Below are positions 18,945 to 30,019 of a stretch of DNA of 64,000 nucleotides, in pieces. The stretch comes from Phycisphaeraceae bacterium. GTDB lineage: Bacteria > Planctomycetota > Phycisphaerae > Phycisphaerales > Phycisphaeraceae. The notes below the pieces were generated by a model that did no database searches, was not told where the DNA came from, and was given only the letters and a program-made list of their open reading frames with translations. Both the position numbers and the translations under genes were made by a program. How positions within the stretch are numbered: the first letter of the stretch is position 1; the number at the start of each line of letters is the position of its first letter. The stretch spans positions 1-64,000 of the forward strand of contig JADZCD010000036.1 in the NCBI GenBank assembly GCA_020851735.1, given 5' to 3'.

Positions 18945-19862
18945 CTAACTCCCAACTCCTTGTTTTCCCGCGATGTCCAGGCCCAGGTCCAGGGCGGGGG
19001 CGGAGTGAGTTAAAGAGCCGATGGAGATCAGGTCGACGCCTGAGGAGGCGATGGCGCGGACGTTGGCCAGGGATATGCCTCCGCTGGCCTCGAGCAAAAC
19101 CTTGGGGGCGGTGTCATCGCGCATCTTGACCGCTTCGCGCAGAACTTCCGGGGGCATGTTGTCCAAGAGCACGCGGTCCAGGCCGGCGGTCAGCACCCGG
19201 CGAAGCTGATCCAAGTTGTCTACTTCCACCTGGATGAACTTAGGCGGAGGAAAAGCGGTCCGGGCGGATTGCACGAGCTGGCCGATGGCGGCGCTTAAGT
19301 CGGCCAGGGGAATGTGCGCGATGTGGTTGTCTTTGACCAGGACGGCGTCGAAAAGGCCCATGCGGTGATTAACGCCACCGCCGCAAGCCACGGCGTATTT
19401 TTGCAGAGCCCGCAGACCGGGGAGGGTTTTGCGCGTGTCGCAGATGCGGGCGGACGTGTCGGCGACGGCGGCGACAAAGCGGGCGGTGAGCGTGGCGATG
19501 CCGCAAAGGTGCGTGAGAAAATTAAGGGCGATGCGCTCGAGGGCGAGAATGCCGCGCAGAGAGCCGTGGAAGGTGGCGATGTCCTCGTCGGCCGCCAAGT
19601 CGTCGCCGTCCCGGCAGAAAGTGGTCAGGGAAATTTTCGGATCGTAAGCGGCGACGATGGCGGGAAGCAGGGCGGCCCCGGCCAGACGCCCGGGATGGCG
19701 GGCGCGGAGGACGGCGGAAGATCGGCGGGAAGGCTCGATCAAAAGTTGGGAAGTTAGATCGCGCAGAGAGGGCCCAAGGTCTTCCCGGCAGGCGAGTTGG
19801 ATCAAGTGATCCAGCTCGGCAGGGGCAACGTAGTCAGCGAGATTGGGCGGGCGGGCGGTCAC
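18945..19862 (-). CDS. nadC: Nicotinate-nucleotide pyrophosphorylase (carboxylating)
   Basis: Quinolinate phosphoribosyltransferase of de novo NAD synthesis. The 305-residue protein has EDLGPSLRDLTSQLL at the N-terminus, the RICDTRKTLPGLRALQKYAV segment that holds the substrate-binding basic residues, GGGVNHRMGLFDAVLVKDNH, and the C-terminal EASGGISLANVRAIASSGVD. All are diagnostic for NadC. It overlaps the upstream ASCH gene by 4 nt (19859-19862), so the two are co-transcribed. The 3' end adjoins the CCTAACCC-type repeat tract. Confidence 0.95.
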   Translation of the reverse strand: MTARPPNLADYVAPAELDHLIQLACREDLGPSLRDLTSQLLIEPSRRSSAVLRARHPGRLAGAALLPAIVAAYDPKISLTTFCRDGDDLAADEDIATFHGSLRGILALERIALNFLTHLCGIATLTARFVAAVADTSARICDTRKTLPGLRALQKYAVACGGGVNHRMGLFDAVLVKDNHIAHIPLADLSAAIGQLVQSARTAFPPPKFIQVEVDNLDQLRRVLTAGLDRVLLDNMPPEVLREAVKMRDDTAPKVLLEASGGISLANVRAIASSGVDLISIGSLTHSAPALDLGLDIAGKQGVGS

Positions 19863-20581
19863 GCGCGGGTTCCTGAAAGCGGGCGAGTGGTAAAAAGAAC
19901 ACGATAGCGGTTGGGCGCCTGACGGACAAAATGAACCGGATGATTGGGCTTTACGCCAAAGAGGCGAAATAGGTCGCCCCAGGCCCGATAGCGGAGGATG
20001 TTTTTGGTCGTGACCTCGGTGGCAATCTGTGCGCCGGTCGGAAGGTCCAGGCGAAGGGGGCGATGGCGCAGGGCGTCGGCCAAGGCACGAGGCAGGCGAA
20101 TGTAGCGATTGCGCAAAGCGCCCGCGGTGAGGGTGATCTGGAAGTGGGCGGTGGAAGCAGCCGGTGGAGCTGAAGACTTGGTGGAAGCGGAATCCTTAAG
20201 CACCCACCAGGCCTGCCAGCCCGAGGAGGGAATAGCAGGCCCGGCATGGACGGGCTGGACATTCTTGAGCCAGATGAGCGTGGCGTAGCGGCTGGTGGAT
20301 TTGGATTGCCAGTAGGCCGGCTCACCGCCGATGAGGGAACCGAACTGCCGGTGGATCTGGCGGACGCCCGCAGGCGTGAGGTTGGAAAAATAGCGGACGC
20401 GTTCAACCACGGCCTTGGCCTGATACGGTCCGCCGGAGCGCTTAAAGTAAATGACATCACCGGCGGCGACGCATCCAAACGGCGGGCGTTTAGAACGCGT
20501 CAGCCGGCTTTCAATGGTCTTGCGGCCGGCAAGAATCAGGCTCAGGTAACGAGGCAGGAGAATGGCGACGTGGGTGGTCAC
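19859..20581 (-). CDS. ASCH-domain protein
   Basis: A 240-residue protein whose first 110 residues look like an ASCH fold: VAILLPRYLSLILAGRKTIE, SRLTRSKRPP, then GDVIYFKRSGGPYQAKAVVE. The Lys/Glu-Ser-Arg element (KTIESRL) is the usual motif. ASCH domains bind RNA or modified nucleosides; the substrate is unknown. A second domain of about 90 residues (FQITLTAGALRNRYIRLPRA onward) follows a Ser/Ala/Pro-rich linker and is not recognised. It is translationally coupled to nadC, which may hint at nucleotide metabolism. Confidence 0.8.
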   Translation of the reverse strand: MTTHVAILLPRYLSLILAGRKTIESRLTRSKRPPFGCVAAGDVIYFKRSGGPYQAKAVVERVRYFSNLTPAGVRQIHRQFGSLIGGEPAYWQSKSTSRYATLIWLKNVQPVHAGPAIPSSGWQAWWVLKDSASTKSSAPPAASTAHFQITLTAGALRNRYIRLPRALADALRHRPLRLDLPTGAQIATEVTTKNILRYRAWGDLFRLFGVKPNHPVHFVRQAPNRYRVLFTTRPLSGTRA

Positions 20582-20616
20582 GGGAACATGATACGAAAAA
20601 GAAAATCAAATGATTC

Positions 20617-20795
20617 ACCACCGAGATCACGGAGAACACGGAGACGAACCAGTTTTTTTGATTCTTGATGTCTGTTCAGTGTGCTCCGCAGTGATTTCCT
20701 TTTCTCTTCTTTACCACAGAAAGCGCAGAGGTCACGAAGCCGATCCTGAAAACGTTATTTTGTTGATTCTCCGTGCTCTCCGTGATCTCCGTGGT
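20617..20795. repeat. 179-bp element with 28-bp CACGGAGA-type inverted ends
   Basis: The left end, 20617-20644 (starting ACCACCGAGATCACGGAGAA), matches the reverse complement of the right end, 20768-20795, at 26 of 28 positions. Both ends are built from tandem CACGGAGA-like octamers. A third, weaker copy (ACCACAGAAAGCGCAGAGG onward, 20713-20739) matches the left end at 19 of 27 positions. The element fills most of the ASCH-speA intergenic region (20582-20829). Similar CACAGAG repeats occur between genes in many environmental bacteria; their function is unknown. Confidence 0.8.
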
Positions 20796-20829
20796 AAACC
20801 TTCCCGGCTCCGTGGTGCAAAAAAGTCGA

Positions 20830-22869
20830 TTAATCTTCCAGGTAGGTGTAGCCTTCCAGGCCGGATTCGTAGAAGTTTAAGAGCTGGCGGGATTCGGCGA
20901 TGGTCAGGCGTTCCTCGCGGAGGGCCCGTTCGACACGCTGGCGCATGGCTCGCTTAAGCTGGTCGGCGGGGTATTCGACGTATTCGAGCACTTCGCGGAC
21001 GGTGTTGCCTTCGACCAGTTCCTCGATCATGGGCCGGCCGTCGGGGCTGATGTTGACCAGCACGACGTGGGTGTCGCCGAAGAGGTTGTGCATGTCGCCG
21101 AGAGTCTCTTGATACGCGCCGACCATGAACGCAGCCAGGTAATAGGGATCGGCCGCGGGCGTGCCGTTGGCGTCGGCGTCGTTGGCAGACGGCGGGGAAA
21201 TCAGGGGCGCGGCGATGCCGGCGTTGCCGCCGTTGGAGGAGAGGCTGTGCAATTCCAGGACGCGCTTGACGCCGGAGCGCCCGATGAAGCGGTCGATCTT
21301 GCCGTCCGAATCGCAGGTCATGTCAGCCAGGATGGCCCGCTGGGTGGGGCGTTCATCCAGGCGGTGGATGGGCATGATCGGGAAGAGCTGGCCAATGGCC
21401 CAACTGTCGGGCAGGGATTGGAAGATCGAAAGGTTGCAGAAATACGTTTCAGCCAGCATCTGCTCTAAGTGGACGAATTCCTTGGGCACGCGATCCATCT
21501 TGCGGACGAACGAGAGCACCTTGCCGCAGAGAGCGAAATACAGGCGTTCAGCCAAGGCGCGGTGTTCCAGAGAGCAGAAGCCCAGGTTGAACAGGTTAAG
21601 AACCTGGTCCCAGGCCAATTCGCCGTCGTGGAAGTCCTCGCGGAGCGTCTTGGGGCCCAGCCCGCGATAGGCTTCCAGGAGGTTGCGGACCTGTTCGGGC
21701 AGACGGGCGATGTCCTCGGAGTTGACGGCTTTGTCGATGTCCTCATCAAGGCTGGCGGAGCCGACGACGTCGAAAACCAGGACGCTGAAGTACGACGCCA
21801 GCGCCCGGCCGCTCTCGCTGAGAATGTTGGGGTGTTCTATACCCGCCTTGTCGCAGACCTGCTTGATGATGTAGACCATGTCATTGGCGTATTCCTGGAG
21901 GGAATAGTTGGTGCTGGACACGGTGGCGGATTTGGTGCCGTCATAATCCACGCCCAAGCCGCCACCGACGTCGAGATATTTGAGTTCCGCCCCGGCATGA
22001 CAAAGCTCGACGTAGACGCGGGCGGCTTCGGTGATGGCCTTTTTGACCTGGTAGATGTCGCTGATCTGGCTGCCCAAGTGGAAATGGAGAAGCTTTAAGG
22101 CGTCGGCCATGCCCTGCTGGCGGAGGTATTCCAGGGCGTCGAGGATCTGAGCGACGGTCAGCCCAAACTTGGAACGCACGCCGCCGGAGGCTTCCCAGCG
22201 TCCGGAACCGCGGGCAGCCAGCTTGACGCGCACGCCGATGGTGGGGCGGACGTTGTGGAGCTTGGCGTATTTAACGATGAGCTTCAGTTCGCTGAATTTT
22301 TCGACCACGGGGATGATGCGCTTGCCGATCTTGTCCGCCAGGATGACGCCCTCGATGAACTCGGCGTCCTTAAAGCCGTTGCAGATGATCGGGGTGCGAT
22401 CGTCCTCGACCATGGCCATGACGGCCAGGAGTTCGGGCTTGCTGCCAGCCTCGACGCCGAAGCCGAATTCGGCTCCGTAGCGGAGGACCTGTTCGACAAC
22501 CTGGCGCTGCTGGTTGACCTTGATGGGGTAGATGCAGGAATACCCGCCGCGATAGTCAAACTCGCGGATGGCGTCGGCAAAGGCGTCGTGCAATTCACCT
22601 AAACGGTGGTGGAGGATATCGGCAAAGCGAATGAGGATGGGTGATTGAATGCCGCGCTGGTCCAGCTCGTCGACGAGTGATTTTAAGTCGATGTTGAGCT
22701 TGGAATCCGCGGTGGGATGGACGGCGACGTGGCCGCGATCGTTGACCGAGAAATAACCGTGGCCCCAACGATGGACGCCGTAGAGCTCGGCGGCATCGGC
22801 CACGGTCCAGTCCCGATCGAGCGCGATTTCATCGAAAGTCTCCGCTTCATGCTGGTCGATCTGAGTCAC
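20830..22869 (-). CDS. speA: Biosynthetic arginine decarboxylase
   Basis: Converts arginine to agmatine for polyamine synthesis. The 679-residue PLP enzyme of fold type III (alanine racemase-like barrel) has the cofactor lysine Lys117 in IYPIKVNQQRQVVEQVLRYG. It also has EAGSKPELLAVMA, LLHFHLGSQISDIYQVKKAI and LDVGGGLGVDYDGTKSA, and the C-terminal LVNISPDGRPMIEELVEGN. Length and order match SpeA. It lies 24 nt downstream of carA on the same strand, so the two may share a transcript. The intergenic CACGGAGA element lies 3' of it. Confidence 0.96.
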   Translation of the reverse strand: MTQIDQHEAETFDEIALDRDWTVADAAELYGVHRWGHGYFSVNDRGHVAVHPTADSKLNIDLKSLVDELDQRGIQSPILIRFADILHHRLGELHDAFADAIREFDYRGGYSCIYPIKVNQQRQVVEQVLRYGAEFGFGVEAGSKPELLAVMAMVEDDRTPIICNGFKDAEFIEGVILADKIGKRIIPVVEKFSELKLIVKYAKLHNVRPTIGVRVKLAARGSGRWEASGGVRSKFGLTVAQILDALEYLRQQGMADALKLLHFHLGSQISDIYQVKKAITEAARVYVELCHAGAELKYLDVGGGLGVDYDGTKSATVSSTNYSLQEYANDMVYIIKQVCDKAGIEHPNILSESGRALASYFSVLVFDVVGSASLDEDIDKAVNSEDIARLPEQVRNLLEAYRGLGPKTLREDFHDGELAWDQVLNLFNLGFCSLEHRALAERLYFALCGKVLSFVRKMDRVPKEFVHLEQMLAETYFCNLSIFQSLPDSWAIGQLFPIMPIHRLDERPTQRAILADMTCDSDGKIDRFIGRSGVKRVLELHSLSSNGGNAGIAAPLISPPSANDADANGTPAADPYYLAAFMVGAYQETLGDMHNLFGDTHVVLVNISPDGRPMIEELVEGNTVREVLEYVEYPADQLKRAMRQRVERALREERLTIAESRQLLNFYESGLEGYTYLED

Positions 22870-22893
22870 TTCCTACCACCTCCTGCAGGGTTG

Positions 22894-24192
22894 TCAGCGG
22901 TCGGCTGATACTTGGGATTGAACCGAAGGATTTTTTGTGTGGATGCTTTGGAGTGCGGGGGCACTTCCGGGGTTACTTCCGGGGGCGACGGAATTACGGC
23001 GGCGCTGGGCGGAATCCATTTCCGCGCCGGTGGGGCTGCGGCCGGAGTTCATCATGTCCAGGAAACAATCAAACAGATAGCGGGCGTCGTGCGGGCCGGG
23101 GCTGGCCTCGGGGTGATACTGCACGGCGAAAATGGGCTCGGATTTGTGCCGGAAGCCTTCGAGCGTGTCGTCGTTGAGATTAACGTGCGTGGATTCGCCC
23201 CCGACTTTTTCCAGGCTGGGCACGTCCACGGCGAAGCCGTGGTTCTGGCTGGTGATTTCAACTTTCTGCGTGTGCAGGTTCTGCACGGGCTGATTGCCGC
23301 CGCGATGCCCGAACTTAAGCTTGTAGGTCGTGGCGCCCATGGCCAGGCTCAGTAATTGGTGGCCTAAGCAGATGCCGAAGATGGGCAATTTGCCCAACAA
23401 GGACCGCAGGGTGGTGATCGTCGGCGTGACGGCGGCCGGATCGCCCGGCCCGTTGGAGACAAACAGCCCGTCGGGCTTCTGTGCGAGAATTTGCGCCGCC
23501 GAGGCGTCATAGGGCAGGACGACGGTGTCGCACCCGGACTGTACGAGGTTGCGGAGGATATTGCGTTTGGCGCCGCAGTCGAGGGCGACGACACGTTTGT
23601 GTTGTTTGGGCGGAGCGATGAAGCCCTGGATGGGAGTCCAGGCGCCTAAGTCCTCACTCCAGCGTATCACGCCGCCTTCGGCCACTTCGCGGACCAGGTC
23701 GCGCCCGACCAAGCCGGGGGACGCTTTCGCGGCTTGAACGAGATCAGCGTCGGAAAGTTTTTCGTCGGTGCTCAGCACGCCGTCCATGGCCCCGTCGATG
23801 CGGAGTTTGCGGACCAGAGCGCGGGTGTCCAAGCCGGTAATGCCGGTGACTTTCTGGTCCGCCAACCACGCTTCGAGTTTGCGGGTGGAGCGAAAATTGC
23901 TGGCTTGGTTGGACAACTCGCGGACGACGAACCCGCGGACAAATATGCGGCGGGATTCCCAATCTTCCTCGTTGACGCCGTAGTTGCCTATCAGGGGATA
24001 GGTCATCGTGACAATCTGCCCGGCGTAGGACGGGTCGGTGAGGATCTCCTGGTAGCCGCTCATGGAGGTGTTAAAGCACACCTCGCCGTCTATGGTGCGG
24101 GGGTCGGTGTGTCCGAAAGCCCAGCCGTGGAAAACGCTGCCGTCCTCCAGAGCCAGGCGAGCGCGCGGGGAATGGTTGGCTAGAGAAGTCAT
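22894..24192 (-). CDS. carA: Carbamoyl-phosphate synthase small subunit
   Basis: Glutaminase subunit that feeds ammonia to CarB for arginine and pyrimidine synthesis. The 432-residue protein has the N-terminal CarA domain (ALEDGSVFHGWAFG, FNTSMSGYQEILTDPSYAGQ) and a class I glutamine amidotransferase domain with Cys in FGICLGHQLLSLA and His-Glu in AVQYHPEASPGPHD. The normal end is near FDCFLDMM. A further tail of about 50 residues, rich in Ser, Pro, Gly and Asn, is partly encoded by a G-rich repeat (22955-22986). No carB was seen nearby. Confidence 0.95.
   Translation of the reverse strand: MTSLANHSPRARLALEDGSVFHGWAFGHTDPRTIDGEVCFNTSMSGYQEILTDPSYAGQIVTMTYPLIGNYGVNEEDWESRRIFVRGFVVRELSNQASNFRSTRKLEAWLADQKVTGITGLDTRALVRKLRIDGAMDGVLSTDEKLSDADLVQAAKASPGLVGRDLVREVAEGGVIRWSEDLGAWTPIQGFIAPPKQHKRVVALDCGAKRNILRNLVQSGCDTVVLPYDASAAQILAQKPDGLFVSNGPGDPAAVTPTITTLRSLLGKLPIFGICLGHQLLSLAMGATTYKLKFGHRGGNQPVQNLHTQKVEITSQNHGFAVDVPSLEKVGGESTHVNLNDDTLEGFRHKSEPIFAVQYHPEASPGPHDARYLFDCFLDMMNSGRSPTGAEMDSAQRRRNSVAPGSNPGSAPALQSIHTKNPSVQSQVSADR
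22955..22986 (+). repeat. G-rich 12-mer repeat in the carA tail
   Basis: GCGGGGGC is followed by ACTTCCGGGGTT (22963-22974) and ACTTCCGGGGGC (22975-22986). It reads on the plus strand, antisense to carA, and there encodes the VAPGSNPGSAP part of the C-terminal extension. Same module as at 16779 and 26951. Confidence 0.85.
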
Positions 24193-24255
24193 CGCTGCTT
24201 AGTGTAGCGGGATTAGGCGCGTATTTCACGCGCGAAGATGAAAAGACGCTGCAAG

Positions 24256-25854
24256 TTAAGGACGAGCGGAAAGGGAGCAGGCGTCGGCCGACACGGCGCC
24301 GAGCGATTCCAGAGCGGACATGAGGTTGAGGACGCGGTCTTCGCACCAAGGGGGAGCGGCGATCTGGACGCCGATGGGCAGGCCGGCGCTGCCGCGCTCG
24401 ATGCGGGCGGCCGAGCGCTCGACGTAGTCCAGGCAGAAGCCGCGCTCGGTCTGGTCAGCCGGTTGGATGAGTCCAGCCGGGACGTTGCCGGCCGGGAAGC
24501 CCAGCAGGCTGTAGAGCAGGGTGTAGCTGCCGGCAAACGCTCCAATGTTGGCATCGCCGTGGGTCAAGGCAGGCAGGCCGTGGGTCGGACCGAGAATGGC
24601 GTCCAGCTGCTGAGCGTGCATGGCCTGCAGGAAGGTTTGCTGGTATTGGCGACGGCGGGCCATGATCTGAGCGAGGGCGGAGTCGTCAAGGCGGCTGTCG
24701 GGAGCGGCGTTTAGGAGCTGGGCGAGGCGTTTTTGCCCCAGAAGAGGCAGAAGATGGACTAAAAACTGAAGGACAACGGGGGCGATGCGTGGGGGATGGA
24801 CGGCAAAGCGGGCGCGGCGCTCGGGGGCGTCAGAGCCGAGGAACTCCCGAAGGTGCTGGGGAGCGTTGCGGGCAAGCTGGGTGGCCAGGTAAAGGGCAGG
24901 CACGAGATGGACTTGGGGGACGATGAAGGGAACGAGGATGGCGCCGGCGGCCTGGAGAGTCTGGGCGGCCCGGCGGACGGCTTTTTGAATGGCGGGAGAG
25001 GGGCGGAAGAAGCCGTCGAATTCAAAGTAGCCGACGCGCAGCCCAGCCACGGGGGATGGAGTCAGCCCGGCCGGCCAGGGATGATTTTCGACCAGCGGGT
25101 CTTCCAGATGCAGACCGGGGGCCGCCAGGACGGACATCGCCAGGCGTAGATCCGCCACACAGCGGGCGATCGGCCCGCCCTGGACGGCGCTGTCGACCGA
25201 GCCGTCGCTAAAGATCGAATGCCCGATCATGGACAGCCGCCCGGAGGAGGGGCGCAGGCCATATAGGCCGCAGACGTGGGAGGGCTGGCGAATACTGCCC
25301 CCGCCGTCGCTGGCTAAGCCAAGGGGTGACCCGTGCGCAGCGATGATGGCTGCTTCACCACCGCTGGACCCGCCGGGCGAACGGGAAAGGTCCAAGGGGT
25401 GATTAGTTCGGCCGTAAAGGGGGTTGTCGGATTCAAAACAGACCATCAGCTGAGGCAGGTTAGTCTTGCCCAGGAAGACAGCCCCTGCGGCGCGAAGTCG
25501 GCGAACCAGGGGGCAGTCAGCCGGCGCGAGGGTGCCCGCGTGGCGGACGACCCCGGCCGTGTGGGGCGAGCCGGCAAGGGCAAAGGCTTCCTTGACGGTC
25601 ATGGGCAGGCCGTGGAGCGGGCCCAGAGGTTGCCTGCGGGCCTGGGCTTCGTCAGCGGCCAAGGCTTGGCGGCGGGCGGAATCAAAAAGAGGCACGACCA
25701 CGGCATTGAGCAGGGGATTGACCTGTTCGATGCGGTGAATGTGGGCTTCAGTGACTTGGCGGGACGAAACCTGCCCGGAAGCGATCAAATGGAGCAGTTC
25801 GGAGGCGGAAAGGAGAGTTAAGGGGTCGGAAGGATGGAGGATGCTAGTTGCCAT
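24256..25854 (-). CDS. Amidase-signature family hydrolase
   Basis: A 532-residue amidase with the Ser-cisSer-Lys triad visible: Lys88 in GLPMTVKEAF, Ser163 in RSPGGSSGGE and Ser187 in ASDGGGSIRQPS. The GatA-like core is complete. Amidases of this group act on many amides. Unlike a GatA subunit it has no gatB or gatC neighbour, and its longer C-terminal region resembles fatty-acid-amide or stand-alone amidases. The substrate is unknown. It stands 63 nt upstream of carA, possibly in one operon with carA and speA. Confidence 0.9.
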   Translation of the reverse strand: MATSILHPSDPLTLLSASELLHLIASGQVSSRQVTEAHIHRIEQVNPLLNAVVVPLFDSARRQALAADEAQARRQPLGPLHGLPMTVKEAFALAGSPHTAGVVRHAGTLAPADCPLVRRLRAAGAVFLGKTNLPQLMVCFESDNPLYGRTNHPLDLSRSPGGSSGGEAAIIAAHGSPLGLASDGGGSIRQPSHVCGLYGLRPSSGRLSMIGHSIFSDGSVDSAVQGGPIARCVADLRLAMSVLAAPGLHLEDPLVENHPWPAGLTPSPVAGLRVGYFEFDGFFRPSPAIQKAVRRAAQTLQAAGAILVPFIVPQVHLVPALYLATQLARNAPQHLREFLGSDAPERRARFAVHPPRIAPVVLQFLVHLLPLLGQKRLAQLLNAAPDSRLDDSALAQIMARRRQYQQTFLQAMHAQQLDAILGPTHGLPALTHGDANIGAFAGSYTLLYSLLGFPAGNVPAGLIQPADQTERGFCLDYVERSAARIERGSAGLPIGVQIAAPPWCEDRVLNLMSALESLGAVSADACSLSARP

Positions 25855-26055
25855 GGGGCGTAAGTGTCTCAGGGAAATGGCGTGCTGGGAAGCGATGCTA
25901 AAGAGCAGATAAGCAGAAAGTTCAACGGTGAGGGTGGACAGGGACAGGAGGTGGAGGAAAAGGGCGATTCTGGCCGATAAAAGGGGTTGTACGAACGTGA
26001 CTTATAGGCAGTTGTCTTGGCAGACAGTGCGAAGTAGCCCCTTTGAGGACAGACG

Positions 26056-26811
26056 ATGTCGCTTAAACACAGCCAGGCATTGGCGATAGGAACGGGAGGA
26101 CTGCCGGGGGCACTTCCAACTGGGGCGATTCCGGCGGTAATTCCGGGGGCAGGCGGACTTCCTGGGGAAGCGAATCTTGGGTTTTTAGAGGACTATCGCC
26201 GAAACGTGCTGGCGGCGTTGGAGGCGGTGGACTTAAAGCTAGTGGGCAAGGCCATTGAATGGTTTCGCCAGACGCGGCGGTCGCGGCGGCAGGCATTTGT
26301 CTGCGGCAACGGGGGGTCAGCGGCGACAGCATCGCATTTTGTGTGCGACATGGTGAAAGGCGCCAGCTACCAGCAGTGGGCGCGGTTCCGCATCATGGCC
26401 CTGACGGATTCCATGGCGACGATCACAGCCTATGCCAACGACGTGGGCTTTGAGATGGCTTTTGTTGAGCAACTGAAGAATTTCGCGGTGGCCGGCGACT
26501 TGGTGATGGCCATCAGCGGATCGGGGCGCTCCGCCAACGTGGTCCGGGCGCTCAAATACGCCAACGGGATCGGCTGCCGGACGATCGCCTTGACGGGCAA
26601 GGACGGCGGGGAGCTTGGGCCTGTCGCGCAATTGCACTTGCACGTGGCTGAGCCGCACATGGGGAGGATCGAAGACGTGCACATGTCGCTGTGTCACATG
26701 ATCGCGTATGCGTTCATGGACGACGCAGCCGAGGCGATTCCCCCAACGCTGCCTTTAAGCGAGAGCGGGTCCTACAAACTGCCGACGCAGCCGGAATTGC
26801 CGGGGGCGTGA
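26056..26811 (+). CDS. SIS-domain phosphosugar isomerase (GmhA-like)
   Basis: A 251-residue protein with a single SIS domain like sedoheptulose-7-phosphate isomerase: VCGNGGSAATASHFVCDMVK, ITAYANDVGFEMAFVEQL, VMAISGSGRSANVVRAL and EDVHMSLCHMIAYAFMDD. GmhA makes the heptose precursor of lipopolysaccharide; here it could also serve other surface sugars. The first 40 residues (GTGGLPGALPTGAIPAVI and so on) are Gly/Pro-rich, are encoded by the dispersed G-rich module, and precede the normal start of the fold. Upstream lies a 201-nt divergent promoter region shared with the amidase gene. Confidence 0.88.
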   Translation: MSLKHSQALAIGTGGLPGALPTGAIPAVIPGAGGLPGEANLGFLEDYRRNVLAALEAVDLKLVGKAIEWFRQTRRSRRQAFVCGNGGSAATASHFVCDMVKGASYQQWARFRIMALTDSMATITAYANDVGFEMAFVEQLKNFAVAGDLVMAISGSGRSANVVRALKYANGIGCRTIALTGKDGGELGPVAQLHLHVAEPHMGRIEDVHMSLCHMIAYAFMDDAAEAIPPTLPLSESGSYKLPTQPELPGA

Positions 26812-26870
26812 GGACGAGGGTTAAAGATTGGGGACGGGTATTGAGGGACGGGGGTGAGTGAATAAAAGAA

Positions 26871-26900
26871 AAAACCCGGGCACAAAAGTGTCCGGGTTTT
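26871..26900. terminator. Strong bidirectional terminator
   Basis: A 13-bp stem, AAAACCCGGGCAC (26871-26883) with GTGTCCGGGTTTT (26888-26900), has one G-U pair and an AAAA loop. A-rich and T-rich flanks make it usable from both sides. It lies between the convergent SIS gene and gapA. Confidence 0.9.
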
Positions 26901-26950
26901 GTGTTTTCTAAGTCCAAGGAAGTGACGCCCGGGGAATGCATCCAAGAGAA

Positions 26951-27002
26951 GCTTCCGGGGCGAACTTCCGGGGCCCACTTCCGGGGCCCACTTCCGGGGG
27001 GG
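26951..27002 (+). repeat. Intergenic tandem 13-mer of the G-rich module
   Basis: Four units follow one another: GCTTCCGGGGCGA (26951-26963), ACTTCCGGGGCCC (26964-26976), ACTTCCGGGGCCC (26977-26989) and ACTTCCGGGGGGG (26990-27002). The period is 13 bp here rather than 12, and the array is outside any gene, just 3' of gapA. The core ACTTCCGGGG is the same as in the coding copies. Confidence 0.9.
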
Positions 27003-27005
27003 GGG

Positions 27006-29628
<2,623 letters not shown>

Positions 29629-29713
29629 AGGGGGAAAACTAAATGGGCGTGATTTGGAGTAGACTTAAGCGGGCGTGGCGGGTGAAACAGCAGGCAGCGG
29701 GGAAGGTGGCGGC

Positions 29714-29968
29714 ATGAGTAAGGCAGAGCATAAAGCGGTGACGTATGAAGAGGCCCTGGCGGAGCTGGAGCAGATCGTCGAGCAGATCGAGTCTGGCGAA
29801 GCGGGCCTGGAAAAGAGCCTGGTGGACTATGAACGCGGCGTCCAGATCATCAAACATTGCCGGGAGATTTTGAATCGCGTGGAAACAAGATTGGCGGAAC
29901 TATCGCCGGACGAAGAAGGACGCTTACGGGAAACGGGAACGGAGTCGCCTGGCGAGGGGCAGAGGTAA
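29714..29968 (+). CDS. xseB: Exodeoxyribonuclease VII small subunit
   Basis: The 84-residue helical protein (MSKAEHKAVTYEEALAELEQ) contains the XseB pattern LEQIVEQIESGEAGLEKSLV, then YERGVQIIKHCREILNRVE. Small subunits bind the XseA rod in several copies. The ATG at 29714 fits the family start; an earlier ATG at 29675 would add 13 poorly conserved residues. It lies 85 nt after xseA, probably in the same operon. Confidence 0.94.
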   Translation: MSKAEHKAVTYEEALAELEQIVEQIESGEAGLEKSLVDYERGVQIIKHCREILNRVETRLAELSPDEEGRLRETGTESPGEGQR

Positions 29969-30019
29969 GCGTAGCGGGTTGATTGGGGCTCAGGGAAGGG
30001 GACAACCGATGGAAATGCC

